This document shows, piece by piece, positions 16,580 through 23,664 of a stretch of 38,598 nt of DNA. Position numbers and translations under genes: made by a program. The stretch comes from Nocardioidaceae bacterium. Its GTDB lineage: Bacteria > Actinomycetota > Actinomycetes > Propionibacteriales > Nocardioidaceae. Each line of letters begins with the position of its first letter. The first letter of the stretch is position 1. The notes beneath the pieces are model-generated. The model worked only from the letters and a program-made list of their open reading frames with translations, ran no database searches and was not told the DNA's origin. The stretch covers positions 1 to 38,598 of the forward strand of contig JAICWH010000016.1 in assembly GCA_025934895.1 (NCBI GenBank). The letters are read 5' to 3'.

Positions 16580-16765
16580 ATGACCTCCTACGGGTTCCGC
16601 TCCGCGCTCCAGCTGCACGCCAAGACGGCGGCCGGCATCTCCGTCCCGGCCGACCTGGTCGGGGTCAGTGCGGAGCACCGGGCAGCGAGGGTGGCCGCAG
16701 GCGACGAGCTCGACGTCGGGCTCGAGCATGCCGTCGCGAGCCTGCGCGAGGAGCGGAGGCGATGA
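16580..16765 (+). CDS. Small protein, apparently an internally shortened DUF1905-like domain
   Basis: A 61-aa ORF with a leaderless-type promoter, overlapping the next gene by 4 nt (ATGA). Its first part (YGFRSALQLHAKTAAGISVP) resembles the start of DUF1905 proteins, and its second part (GVSAEHRAARVAAGDELDV) resembles the end of that same domain. The central beta strands that normally sit between them, roughly 35-40 residues with the VRVT and YRSTV-type segments, are absent. This looks like an in-frame internal deletion, with the usual YdeI-like C-terminal part missing too. Family comparison is from memory. It may be a remnant kept because it couples translation to the downstream deacylase, or an assembly collapse. 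Confidence 0.6.
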   Translation: MTSYGFRSALQLHAKTAAGISVPADLVGVSAEHRAARVAAGDELDVGLEHAVASLREERRR

Positions 16766-17232
16766 CCGAGCCGGCAGCGGTCGCCAGGTTCCGCACCGAG
16801 CTGGACAGCCGCGGGGGCCGCGGGGAGATCGTCGTGCTCCCCGACTCGGTGCACACCGCCGCGCTGGCCGCAGAGGCGCTGGGGTGCGAGGTCGGGGCTA
16901 TCGCGAACAGCCTGCTCTTCGACGCCGACGCCTCACCCGTGCTGATCCTCACCTCAGGCGCCCACCGCGTGGACACCGGCAAGGTGGCCGCCACGATCGG
17001 CGTGCCCGCCCTGCGGCGCGCGCAGCCCGACTTCGTGCGACAGCACACCGGCCAGGTCATCGGTGGCGTATCGCCCATCGGTCATCCCGCCCCGGTGCCG
17101 ACCTACATCGACCCCTGGCTGCGCCGCTACGACGTGGTGTGGGCTGCCGCAGGGCACCCGGCAGCGGTGTTCGCCACCAGCTTCGACGAGCTGGTCACGA
17201 TGACCGGCGCCGTCGAGACCGACGTGGGTTGA
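16762..17232 (+). CDS. YbaK/aminoacyl-tRNA deacylase family protein
   Basis: A 156-aa protein of the YbaK/ProX fold, which hydrolyses mischarged tRNAs in trans. Recognisable segments are EVGAIANSLLFDADASPVLILTSG (in two parts: AIANSLLF and PVLILTSG), HRVDTGKVAATIG, and the substrate-pocket motif GQVIGGVSPIGHPAPVPTYID, of which GGVSPIGHP is most conserved. Where E. coli YbaK has the essential Lys46, this protein appears to have Asn (IANSLLF). The actinobacterial subfamily may share that feature. Start overlaps the stop of the 61-aa gene, and GGAGG lies just ahead. Which tRNA it edits cannot be told. Confidence 0.85.
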   Translation: MTEPAAVARFRTELDSRGGRGEIVVLPDSVHTAALAAEALGCEVGAIANSLLFDADASPVLILTSGAHRVDTGKVAATIGVPALRRAQPDFVRQHTGQVIGGVSPIGHPAPVPTYIDPWLRRYDVVWAAAGHPAAVFATSFDELVTMTGAVETDVG

Positions 17233-17263
17233 GAAACCGCTCGCCCTCCACGTCCGGCCTTCC

Positions 17264-17269
17264 TAGCCT
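17264..17269 (+). promoter_or_regulatory. Leaderless -10 element for the ATP-grasp gene
   Basis: TAGCCT lies 7 nt before the GTG at 17277, and no ribosome-binding site is present. Confidence 0.55.
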
Positions 17270-17276
17270 GGGCACT

Positions 17277-18746
17277 GTGCCCGAGCTCGACCTACGAGAG
17301 CCTGACGCGCGCAGGAGGTGGCATGAGCATCTCGCATGCCTGCTGCGCGGACGACGGGTGATCTGTGCCGTCGCGCCGCTGGCCGGGTACGTCGACTGGC
17401 TCGCGCTGCTCGAGGACGTGGGCGCTCGGCGACCGCTTCTGGTCGCCAGCGGGGTCGGCGCTGGACCCGTCCCGTCGAACGAGCAGGCCGACGTGGTGCT
17501 CCTCGACGTCCCCGAGTCGTCGAGCCCGACCGAGGAGCTGCGTCAGCTGGACGGCCTCCTGCGGGCGCTGCCCGACGCGCTGGTGGAGGCGGTGCACGCC
17601 TACGACCCCGACGGTACGGCGGTCTGGCTGGCCTGCCCCTTCGTCACGACGGCACCGATCCTGGGCAGACAGGTGCTCGGGGGACGGCCCGCGCCCTGGT
17701 TCGCGCTCGAGGACAAGATGGTGGCCGACGACATCTGGGACTCGGTCGGGGCGCCGCGGGCGGAGTCCCGCGTGGTGCCCGTCGACGTCGACCGGCTCCG
17801 GGCCGCATCGGCCGGACTGGACCGGGGCGCAGGCGTGGTGCTGGCGGGGGACGCCCGCGAGGGCTTCAACGGCGGCGGCGACTATGTCCGCTGGGTGGTC
17901 ACCGAGGGGGAGCTCCTCGCGGCCCACGACTTCTTCTCCCGGCACTGCGACCGGGTCCGCGTGATGCCGTTCCTCGAGGGGGTGCCCTGCAGCATCCACG
18001 GCCTGGTCCTGCCGGACGGCACGGCGGCCCTGCGGCCGGTCGAGCTTGCCATCCTGCGCAGCCAGGATCCCGACGGTCGACGACGGTTCGTGTACGGCGG
18101 TCTGGGCTCGACCTGGGACCCCCCGAGCGAGGACCGTGCCCAGATGCGGGAGGTGGCCCGTCGTACGGGGGAACGGCTGCGCGCGCTCGTGGGCTACCGC
18201 GGCGCCTTCGGCATCGACGGCGTCCTGACCGCCGACGGGTTCCGGCCAACCGAGCTGAACAGCCGGATGTCAGCAGGCGCCGGGTCGCTCGCGCGGGCAG
18301 TGGACCGAGGTCTGCTCGACCTCGTGCAGCACAACCTGGTGTCCGGGCGCGACCCCGGAGTGACGGCCGAGGCCCTCGAGGCGTGGGCCGTGCCAGCCAT
18401 GGACCAGGCCCGGTTCCTCAAGGCGACCGGCATCAGCAGGCGACGGGTCGTGGAGGAGCCCTGGGACGTGCGGGTGGACTGGGACGGTGCACGCCTGCGA
18501 CGCAGCGCTGCCGCCACGGACTGGTCCGTGTCCGCGGGCCCGACCGCCTCGGGCACCTACTGCCGGCTGGTCGCGCCTTCCACGCCACCGCCCGGCATCC
18601 GGGTGGCCGAGCTCAACGTCGCCCTGATGCGCTTCCTCGACCACGAGCTCGACACCGGCTTCGGCGAGGTCGCCGCACCTCCCGACGTGCGCCCGTCCTT
18701 GGCCCCAGGACCGGTGACCGGGAACCCGGTGACCGGGGACCGGTGA
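17277..18746 (+). CDS. ATP-grasp domain protein, function unknown
   Basis: A 489-aa protein with a C-terminal ATP-grasp ligase fold. Supporting motifs are the nucleotide-binding region PAPWFALEDKMVADDIWD, the substrate loop AREGFNGGGDYVRWV, the hinge VRVMPFLEGVPCSIHG, and the metal-binding GAFGIDGVLTADGFRPTELNSRMSAG region, whose Glu-x-Asn-x-Arg (ELNSR) is the typical Mg2+/ATP motif. ATP-grasp enzymes join a carboxylate to an amine or thiol via an acylphosphate. The substrate is not evident. The N-terminal 130 residues look like a pre-ATP-grasp domain (VICAVAPLAGYVDWLALLEDVG). The start is a leaderless GTG at 17277. It is not part of an obvious biosynthetic cluster; neighbours are a tRNA deacylase and a DUF1905 gene. 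The 3' end runs into short GGTGACCGG repeats. Confidence 0.8.
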   Translation: MPELDLREPDARRRWHEHLACLLRGRRVICAVAPLAGYVDWLALLEDVGARRPLLVASGVGAGPVPSNEQADVVLLDVPESSSPTEELRQLDGLLRALPDALVEAVHAYDPDGTAVWLACPFVTTAPILGRQVLGGRPAPWFALEDKMVADDIWDSVGAPRAESRVVPVDVDRLRAASAGLDRGAGVVLAGDAREGFNGGGDYVRWVVTEGELLAAHDFFSRHCDRVRVMPFLEGVPCSIHGLVLPDGTAALRPVELAILRSQDPDGRRRFVYGGLGSTWDPPSEDRAQMREVARRTGERLRALVGYRGAFGIDGVLTADGFRPTELNSRMSAGAGSLARAVDRGLLDLVQHNLVSGRDPGVTAEALEAWAVPAMDQARFLKATGISRRRVVEEPWDVRVDWDGARLRRSAAATDWSVSAGPTASGTYCRLVAPSTPPPGIRVAELNVALMRFLDHELDTGFGEVAAPPDVRPSLAPGPVTGNPVTGDR

Positions 18747-18790
18747 CCGGTGACCCACGGACCGGTAACCCGCGGACCGGTGGCCCATCG
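18711..18790. repeat. Degenerate GGTGACCGG-type short repeats
   Basis: Seven or so imperfect copies of ACCGGTGACC-like 9-10-mers in both orientations span the last codons of the ATP-grasp gene and the following 45 bp. They can fold into several alternative hairpins and could serve as a terminator or a slippage-prone tract. Confidence 0.6.
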
Positions 18791-18866
18791 GGTCATGGAC
18801 CCAGCGATGACATCTCTCCCGCCTCCCGGTCTGAACGGATGACATCGCAGGCAGAGGAGCGGTCCC

Positions 18867-19136
18867 ATGGACATCACCTTCACCGCAGAGCTGCAGAAGA
18901 GCCCGAACCCGGGAGGCTGGACCTATGTCGTCTGGCCGAGGTCCGTGGAGTTCTTCGGCACCCGCGGGCTCGTCAAGGTGCGCGGCACGGTCGACGGACA
19001 GCCGTTCCGGAGCTCGTTCATGGCGCTCGGCGACGGCACCCACAAGCTGCCGGTCAGGGCGGACGTGCGGAAGGCGATCGGCAAGCAGCACGGGGACGTG
19101 GTCGAGGTGCACCTGCTGGAGCGCCTGGAGCGCTGA
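18867..19136 (+). CDS. DUF1905 domain protein
   Basis: An 89-aa single-domain DUF1905 protein (small beta barrel). It starts [18 protein letters not shown], continues [20 protein letters not shown] and [20 protein letters not shown], and ends [20 protein letters not shown], the complete domain without the C-terminal YdeI part. The ATG is preceded by CAGAGGAG at good spacing. Function is unknown. It shows what the 61-aa gene about 2.1 kb upstream would look like with its centre intact, although the two belong to different subgroups. Confidence 0.85.
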   Translation: MDITFTAELQKSPNPGGWTYVVWPRSVEFFGTRGLVKVRGTVDGQPFRSSFMALGDGTHKLPVRADVRKAIGKQHGDVVEVHLLERLER

Positions 19137-19180
19137 GCGCCTGCGGCCCGGAGCGGTAGCCGGCTGTCGGAGGTCGCCGC

Positions 19181-19186
19181 TAGGGT
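19181..19186 (+). promoter_or_regulatory. Leaderless -10 element for the CrtI-like gene
   Basis: TAGGGT lies 6 nt before the GTG at 19193. Confidence 0.55.
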
Positions 19187-19192
19187 CGCCGC

Positions 19193-20497
19193 GTGTCGCG
19201 CGTCGTGGTCGTCGGTGGAGGGTTCGGCGGTGCCGCCGCGGCCGCCCGGCTCGCCAAGCTGGGTCACCGGGTCACGCTCGTCGAGCGGCTCGGTCGCCTC
19301 GGTGGTGCGGTGGGCTTCGTGGAGCGCGACGGCTACCGGTGGGACGCGGGACCGAGCTCGACAGGGCTCCCGGCGGTGCTGCGCGACCTGTTCCGCAAGT
19401 CCGGGCGCCCGCTCGAACGCGAGCTCGAGCTGGTGCCGGTCGAGCCGATCCGCGAGCACCGTTTCGTCGACGGCGCGGTGCTGGCCATGCCGTCCGGTTC
19501 GCGCTCGGCGCAGCTCGAGGCGGTCGACGGAGCGCTCGGGACGGGTCTGGGCCGCCAGTGGGTGGACTACGTCCACGGGCACGTCGAGACGTGGGACGTG
19601 CTGCGCCGGGGCTACCTCGAGCGGCCCTACTCCGCGAGCCATGCCGACGCCGCGACCCGGGCGTTGTTGCGCACCAGGACCACGCTGCACCGCGCGGTGA
19701 GGCGGCGCTTCGAGGACGAGCGGCTTCGGGCTCTGGCGCTGCTCTCGACGGTGCTGGACGGGCAGGACCCTCGTCGCGTGCCCGCCTGGTGGGGCGTGTG
19801 GGCCTACGTTGAGCAGGCCTTCGGGGTCTGGACGGTGCCCGGCGGGATGGGGCTGCTCGGCGACGCGCTGAGCAGGCGGCTACGCGACCGCAGGGTCGAG
19901 GTGCTGCTCCAGACCACCGTGCAGGACGTGCGCATCCATGACGGCCGCGCGACCGGGGTCGTGACGGACCACGGGTCGCTCGACGCGGAGGTCGTGGTCT
20001 GCGCCGTCGACCCGCAGTCCCTTCCTGGGTTGGCCCGAGGCGGCCGCCGCGCCGGCGCCGCCGCGGACCCTCCCGCGGTGTGCCACCTCGGTCTGCGTGG
20101 CGAGGTGCCCGACCTGTCGCACGAAGTGGTCCTGCACGGGGACCCCACCCTGGTGGTCCGCACCCACGGCACGGCGCCGGCAGGTGCAGCGGCCTGGACG
20201 GTGCTCGCACGGGGCGGGCTCACCGAGGACGTCGTCGTCGCCCTGGCGCGTCGCGGGATCGACGTCACCGGCCAGGTCGAGCTGCGCGTGGACCGCTCGC
20301 CGCCGGACCAGGTCCAGGAGCTGGCCGGCTCACCCTACGGTGAGCTGTGGCGGGGCCGGGCGACGATGGACCGCAGGCTGGCGGGGCCGGCGGTGCAGGG
20401 CCTGCACGTCGCCGGGGTGCATGCCGCAGCCGGGTCCGGGCTGCCTCTGGTGGGGCTGGCGGCCGCGGTCGTCGCTCAACGGATCGGGTCCGCCTAG
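19193..20497 (+). CDS. Phytoene desaturase-like FAD-dependent oxidoreductase
   Basis: A 434-aa flavoprotein of the CrtI/amine-oxidase type. The N-terminal dinucleotide-binding motif is VVVVGGGFGGAAAAARLAKLG, followed by VTLVERLGRLGG and the CrtI-like DGYRWDAGPSSTGLP. The C-terminal FAD-contact region is GLHVAGVHAAAGSGLPLVGLAAAVVAQRI. PGGMGLLGDALSRRL in the middle is also typical of carotenoid desaturases and isomerases. It is shorter than classical CrtI (about 490-510 aa), so the reaction is uncertain. A polyprenyl diphosphate synthase gene lies 1 kb downstream across metF, supporting an isoprenoid substrate. Start: GTG at 19193 with a leaderless promoter. It converges on metF with a 14-bp gap and no visible terminator. 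Confidence 0.8.
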   Translation: MSRVVVVGGGFGGAAAAARLAKLGHRVTLVERLGRLGGAVGFVERDGYRWDAGPSSTGLPAVLRDLFRKSGRPLERELELVPVEPIREHRFVDGAVLAMPSGSRSAQLEAVDGALGTGLGRQWVDYVHGHVETWDVLRRGYLERPYSASHADAATRALLRTRTTLHRAVRRRFEDERLRALALLSTVLDGQDPRRVPAWWGVWAYVEQAFGVWTVPGGMGLLGDALSRRLRDRRVEVLLQTTVQDVRIHDGRATGVVTDHGSLDAEVVVCAVDPQSLPGLARGGRRAGAAADPPAVCHLGLRGEVPDLSHEVVLHGDPTLVVRTHGTAPAGAAAWTVLARGGLTEDVVVALARRGIDVTGQVELRVDRSPPDQVQELAGSPYGELWRGRATMDRRLAGPAVQGLHVAGVHAAAGSGLPLVGLAAAVVAQRIGSA

Positions 20498-20511
20498 CCC
20501 GCAGCCGAGTC

Positions 20512-21426
20512 TCAGCCGACCGTGCTGCTCAGACCCGAGTAGATCTGGCGGGTCGCCTTGGACCTGTTCAGCGTGTAGAAGTGCAGGCCAGGAGCGCCGT
20601 CGGCGAGCAGGGCGTCGCACATCTCGGTGGCGATCGCGATGCCTTCGGCGCGCACCGCAGCGGGGTCACCGTCGTATCTCGAGACCCGGTCGACCACCTC
20701 GGACGGGACCTCCCTGCCGGACAGCTCGGTCATCCGCAGGATCTGCGGCAGGCTGGTGATCGGCATGATGCCGGGCAGGACAGGGATGTCGACGCCGACC
20801 GCCGCGCAGCGGTCCCGCAGCGCGAAGTAGTCCTGGACCCTGAAGAACAGCTCGGTGATCGCGAACTCGGCCCCCGCATCCTGCTTGGCCTTCATCACCC
20901 ACGCGTCCTGTTCGACGCTCTCGGCCTCCCGGTGGCCCTGTGGGAAGGCGGCTGCACCGACGCAGAAGTCCCCGAGGGAGGTCACCAGCTCGATCAGCTC
21001 GGTCGCATAGGTCAGCCCGTCCGGGGTGGCGGTCCAGGCCGTTCCGGGGCCGCCTGGTGGGTCGCCGCGCAGGGCGAGCACGTTGCGGACTCCGGCACCG
21101 GCGTAGGACCCGATCACCGACCGGAGCTCATCGCGCGAGTGCCCGACGCAGGTCAGGTGCGCCATCGGGGTCAGTGTGGTCTGGGCAGCGATGCCCTCGG
21201 TCAGCCGGATCGTGCGGTCCCGGGTCGACCCGCCCGCGCCGTAGGTCACCGAGACGAACGTCGGCCGGAGCGCCTCGAGCTCCCGCAGCGCCGTCCAGAG
21301 CTGGCGCTCGCCCGCCTCGTCCTTGGGGGGGAAGAACTCGAACGAGATGGACCGTTCGCCGGCCGCGATCAGGTCGCTGACGCTCGGTGAGCCGCCGGCC
21401 GGGGACGAGGAGGTTGCCGGCGTCAT
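20512..21426 (-). CDS. metF: Methylenetetrahydrofolate reductase
   Basis: MetF reduces 5,10-methylene-THF to 5-methyl-THF for methionine synthesis, using bound FAD. The 304-aa TIM-barrel protein shows SISFEFFPPKDEAGERQLW, FVSVTYGAGGSTRDRT, HLTCVGHSRDEL, NVLALRGDPPGG, the FAD/folate segment GAAAFPQGHREAES and GLHFYTLNRSKAT near the C-terminus, all standard. The ATG at 21426 is chosen because TATGCT lies 7 nt upstream; another in-frame ATG at 21438 would overlap that -10. It is divergent from the polyprenyl synthase gene, as metF-like Rv2172c is beside idsA2 in M. tuberculosis. Confidence 0.95.
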   Translation of the reverse strand: MTPATSSSPAGGSPSVSDLIAAGERSISFEFFPPKDEAGERQLWTALRELEALRPTFVSVTYGAGGSTRDRTIRLTEGIAAQTTLTPMAHLTCVGHSRDELRSVIGSYAGAGVRNVLALRGDPPGGPGTAWTATPDGLTYATELIELVTSLGDFCVGAAAFPQGHREAESVEQDAWVMKAKQDAGAEFAITELFFRVQDYFALRDRCAAVGVDIPVLPGIMPITSLPQILRMTELSGREVPSEVVDRVSRYDGDPAAVRAEGIAIATEMCDALLADGAPGLHFYTLNRSKATRQIYSGLSSTVG

Positions 21427-21433
21427 ACGCAAC

Positions 21434-21439
21434 AGCATA
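21434..21439 (-). promoter_or_regulatory. Leaderless -10 element for metF
   Basis: TATGCT on the minus strand ends 7 nt before the ATG at 21426; there is no ribosome-binding site. Confidence 0.55.
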
Positions 21440-21503
21440 GGTGTCTGCACCGCGGGCCGGTGCCAGGCTCCCGCCCGATCGGCGCGCCACCAGACCTCGA
21501 CCG

Positions 21504-21509
21504 TAGGCT
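21504..21509 (+). promoter_or_regulatory. Leaderless -10 element for the polyprenyl synthase gene
   Basis: TAGGCT lies 7 nt before the GTG at 21517, back-to-back with the metF promoter (about 65 bp between the two -10s). Confidence 0.55.
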
Positions 21510-21516
21510 CGCGTGC

Positions 21517-22593
21517 GTGAGCAGCATGCCGCCCCCGTGGGACGTCGGCGCCTTCCGCGCCTCGATCCAGTCCGCGCTCGATGCCTTCATCGACGAGCAG
21601 GCCCGGCTGCTCCAGCCACTCGGGGAGGACGCCGAGCGGCTCGTCGGGTCGGCCCGCGGGTCGGTGTCGGGCGGCAAGCGCTTCCGCGCCGCGTTCGGCT
21701 ACTGGGGCTTCCGGGCGGTGCAGGCCGACGTGGCCGACGAGTGCGCCCTGCTGCGAGCAGCGGCGGCCCTGGAGCTGCTGCACGCGAGTGCGCTGGTGCA
21801 CGACGACTACATGGACTCCTCCGACACCCGACGAGGCCGACCGGCCACCCACAGGGCCTTCGAGTCGCTGCACCGGCAGCAGGGCTGGTCCGGGGCCCCG
21901 GCGCAGTACGGCGCGGCTGCGGCGATCCTCCTCGGCGACCTCCTGCTGTCCTGGTCCGACCAGCTGCTTCGTCGCTGCGGCCTGCCCCACGACGTGGTAC
22001 GCGACGCCCTGGTGTTCTTCGACACCAGTCGCAGCGAGGTGATCGCCGGGCAGTTCCTGGACGTGTCGGTGCAGGCCCGGGCGTCCTCGGACGTCGACCA
22101 GGCGATGCGGGTGCTGCGCTACAAGTCAGCCAAGTACTCCGTGGAGCGGCCGCTGCATGTCGGAGCGGCACTAGCCGGCGCCGGCGCGGACGTGCTCGAG
22201 GCACTGACCCACTTCGGGCTCCCGCTCGGCGAGGCGTTCCAGCTGCGGGACGACCTGCTCGGCGTGTACGGCGACCCCGACGTCACCGGCAAGCCGGCCG
22301 GCGACGACCTCACCGAGGGCAAGCGCACGGTCCTGGTGGCTCTCGCCCTGCAGCGTGCGCCCACCGCCGACGCGAAGCTCCTCGACGACGCCCTCGGGTC
22401 GCCGCTCGCCCCGGCCGAGGTCGAGGACCTGCGGCGGATCATCGAGGCCTGTGGCGCGCACGCCGAGGTGGAGCGCCGCATCGACCAGCTCACCGCGGCC
22501 AGCCTCGCCGCCCTCGACGACGCGCCGGTCACCGACCTGGCTCGTCGCGTGCTGCGGGACCTGACCGCTGCCGCCACCCAACGCACCATCTGA
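21517..22593 (+). CDS. Polyprenyl diphosphate synthase (geranylgeranyl-PP synthase type, IdsA2-like)
   Basis: A 358-aa trans-prenyltransferase that condenses isopentenyl diphosphate with allylic diphosphates. The first Asp-rich motif is HDDYMDSSDTRRG (DDxxD) and the second is FQLRDDLLGVYGD (DDxxG variant). GGKRFRAAFGYWGF provides the IPP-binding GGKR. Tyr/Ala residues ahead of the first motif (LLHASALVHDDYMD) suggest C20 or longer products, but chain length cannot be fixed from sequence alone. Start: leaderless GTG at 21517; an ATG three codons in would also be in frame. By position it corresponds to idsA2 (Rv2173). The CrtI-like gene nearby is a plausible downstream user. Confidence 0.92.
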   Translation: MSSMPPPWDVGAFRASIQSALDAFIDEQARLLQPLGEDAERLVGSARGSVSGGKRFRAAFGYWGFRAVQADVADECALLRAAAALELLHASALVHDDYMDSSDTRRGRPATHRAFESLHRQQGWSGAPAQYGAAAAILLGDLLLSWSDQLLRRCGLPHDVVRDALVFFDTSRSEVIAGQFLDVSVQARASSDVDQAMRVLRYKSAKYSVERPLHVGAALAGAGADVLEALTHFGLPLGEAFQLRDDLLGVYGDPDVTGKPAGDDLTEGKRTVLVALALQRAPTADAKLLDDALGSPLAPAEVEDLRRIIEACGAHAEVERRIDQLTAASLAALDDAPVTDLARRVLRDLTAAATQRTI

Positions 22594-22608
22594 GCGCCCG
22601 TCGGCGGC

Positions 22609-22626
22609 CCCGCCCGCATCGGCGGG
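22609..22626. terminator. Hairpin between convergent genes
   Basis: CCCGCC-CGCATC-GGCGGG forms a 6-bp GC stem with a 6-nt loop, in the 33-bp gap between the polyprenyl synthase gene (plus) and the barstar gene (minus). It could terminate both. No T-run. Confidence 0.45.
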
Positions 22627-23067
22627 TCAGGCCTTGGCGGGCAGCTCCGGCAGGTCGATGTGTGGACCCTCACCGCGCAGCAGAACGGCGAACGGGCAAC
22701 CACGGTCGGCGTTCGCGCGCCCGCCCAGGACGCTCAGTGCAACGTGGAACGCCTGCTCGTCGTGACGGGCCAGTGGGCTCCAGCCGTCCCATAGCAGGAC
22801 GACGCCCTCCTTCCCGGGCGCCTCCACGTCGGCGAGGCAGTCCGAGAGCGCGTCGAAGCTGTCGGCCCGGTCATCGGGCAGCTCGAGGGACAGCGCAGCG
22901 GACTTGAGGAACGTCGCCTTGTCCTCGACCGTCCAGCCGTCCAGGTGCGCGAACCGCCAGCCGGCGTGCTCGACGGCGTGCTTGACGTCCGGCACGTGCG
23001 CGGCACTGTGCCACTGGTAGAGATCGGGACGGTTGTGTCCTGCCAGGAGTGCCGCGAGTCCGCTCAT
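22627..23067 (-). CDS. Barstar-family protein (ribonuclease inhibitor-like)
   Basis: A 146-aa barstar-like protein. The barstar signature is visible as WRFAHLDGWTVEDKATFLKSAALSLELPDD, with GWTVEDKATFL and SFDALSDCLADVE matching the helix that plugs a barnase-type active site. VVLLWDGWSPLARHDEQAFH follows. Canonical barstar inhibits an extracellular RNase of the same cell; many family members have no known partner. No barnase-like RNase gene is present in this window. Start: ATG at 23067, with TAGCCT 7 nt upstream; an upstream in-frame GTG would run through that promoter. It occupies the place where M. tuberculosis has mptA, between the idsA2- and Rv2175c-type genes. Confidence 0.85.
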   Translation of the reverse strand: MSGLAALLAGHNRPDLYQWHSAAHVPDVKHAVEHAGWRFAHLDGWTVEDKATFLKSAALSLELPDDRADSFDALSDCLADVEAPGKEGVVLLWDGWSPLARHDEQAFHVALSVLGGRANADRGCPFAVLLRGEGPHIDLPELPAKA

Positions 23068-23074
23068 CTGCCAG

Positions 23075-23080
23075 AGGCTA
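23075..23080 (-). promoter_or_regulatory. Leaderless -10 element for the barstar gene
   Basis: TAGCCT on the minus strand ends 7 nt before the ATG at 23067. Confidence 0.55.
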
Positions 23081-23107
23081 GACCCTCGGGCGGTCACGCA
23101 ACAGAGG

Positions 23108-23500
23108 TCAGAACGCCATCGCCTGGGCGCGCCGCTTCACCTCGGCGCCCCGGTTCTCCCGCAGGGCGTCGATCGGTCGGCCCGGCAGCGTGTCGTCGGG
23201 CGTGAACAGCCAGGTCAGGATCGCCCGGTCGTCGTACCCGCCGTCGTGGAGCACGATGCACACCCCCGGCACCCCCTTGACGACCACGCCGTCCGCGATG
23301 AGCTCGGCGGGCACCTGCTGACCCGCCCCGGGAGTGGGTACGACGGCCGCGAGCTGGTGCTCGCGGATCAGCTGGCGGACCTTGCTCGCGCTGACGTGGA
23401 GCAGCTCACCGGCCCGCGCCCAGTCGAGCCACTCGCCTACCAGGTCGATGAGCTCCGGACCGGGGCGGACGTCGGGTGGGGGCATGAGGGGTTCCGTCAC
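23108..23500 (-). CDS. Rv2175c-family DNA-binding protein
   Basis: A 130-aa protein matching the Rv2175c family: an N-terminal helix-turn-helix (WLDWARAGELLHVSASKVRQLIREHQLAAVVP, with LLHVSASKVRQLIREH as recognition region) and a C-terminal Rv2175c domain (GVCIVLHDGGYDDRAILTWLF, TPDDTLPGRPIDALRENR). In M. tuberculosis Rv2175c binds DNA and is phosphorylated by the neighbouring kinase PknL, which weakens DNA binding. Here it is divergent from the PASTA kinase gene, conserving that pair. I chose the GTG at 23500; an ATG five codons later is possible. There is no good ribosome-binding site, and a weak -10 (CACAGT) 6 nt upstream may make it leaderless. Confidence 0.88.
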   Translation of the reverse strand: MTEPLMPPPDVRPGPELIDLVGEWLDWARAGELLHVSASKVRQLIREHQLAAVVPTPGAGQQVPAELIADGVVVKGVPGVCIVLHDGGYDDRAILTWLFTPDDTLPGRPIDALRENRGAEVKRRAQAMAF

Positions 23501-23606
23501 GCGACCACTGTGCCACGTCGCCGAAGATGGTCGGCGCCCCGCCGCCCGGCCGACGCGGCGCCACGCCGACCAGTCGTCACGGCCCGGCATGCCCGCGGCC
23601 GCCACC

Positions 23607-23612
23607 TAGAAT
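23607..23612 (+). promoter_or_regulatory. -10 element for the PASTA kinase gene
   Basis: TAGAAT gives a start near 23619. This is about 46 nt before the GTG at 23665, which has its own GGAGG site. A GTG directly at the expected transcription start is in another frame, encodes nothing recognisable, and is not called. Confidence 0.45.
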
Positions 23613-23664
23613 CGAGCCGTGAGCCGGGTCCCCCTTGCCCGGCCGCCTACGGAGGACACCCGTC

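Noticed and set aside
22594-23110. Barnase-barstar toxin-immunity pair
   Set aside because: Only the barstar gene is present; neither neighbour encodes an RNase.
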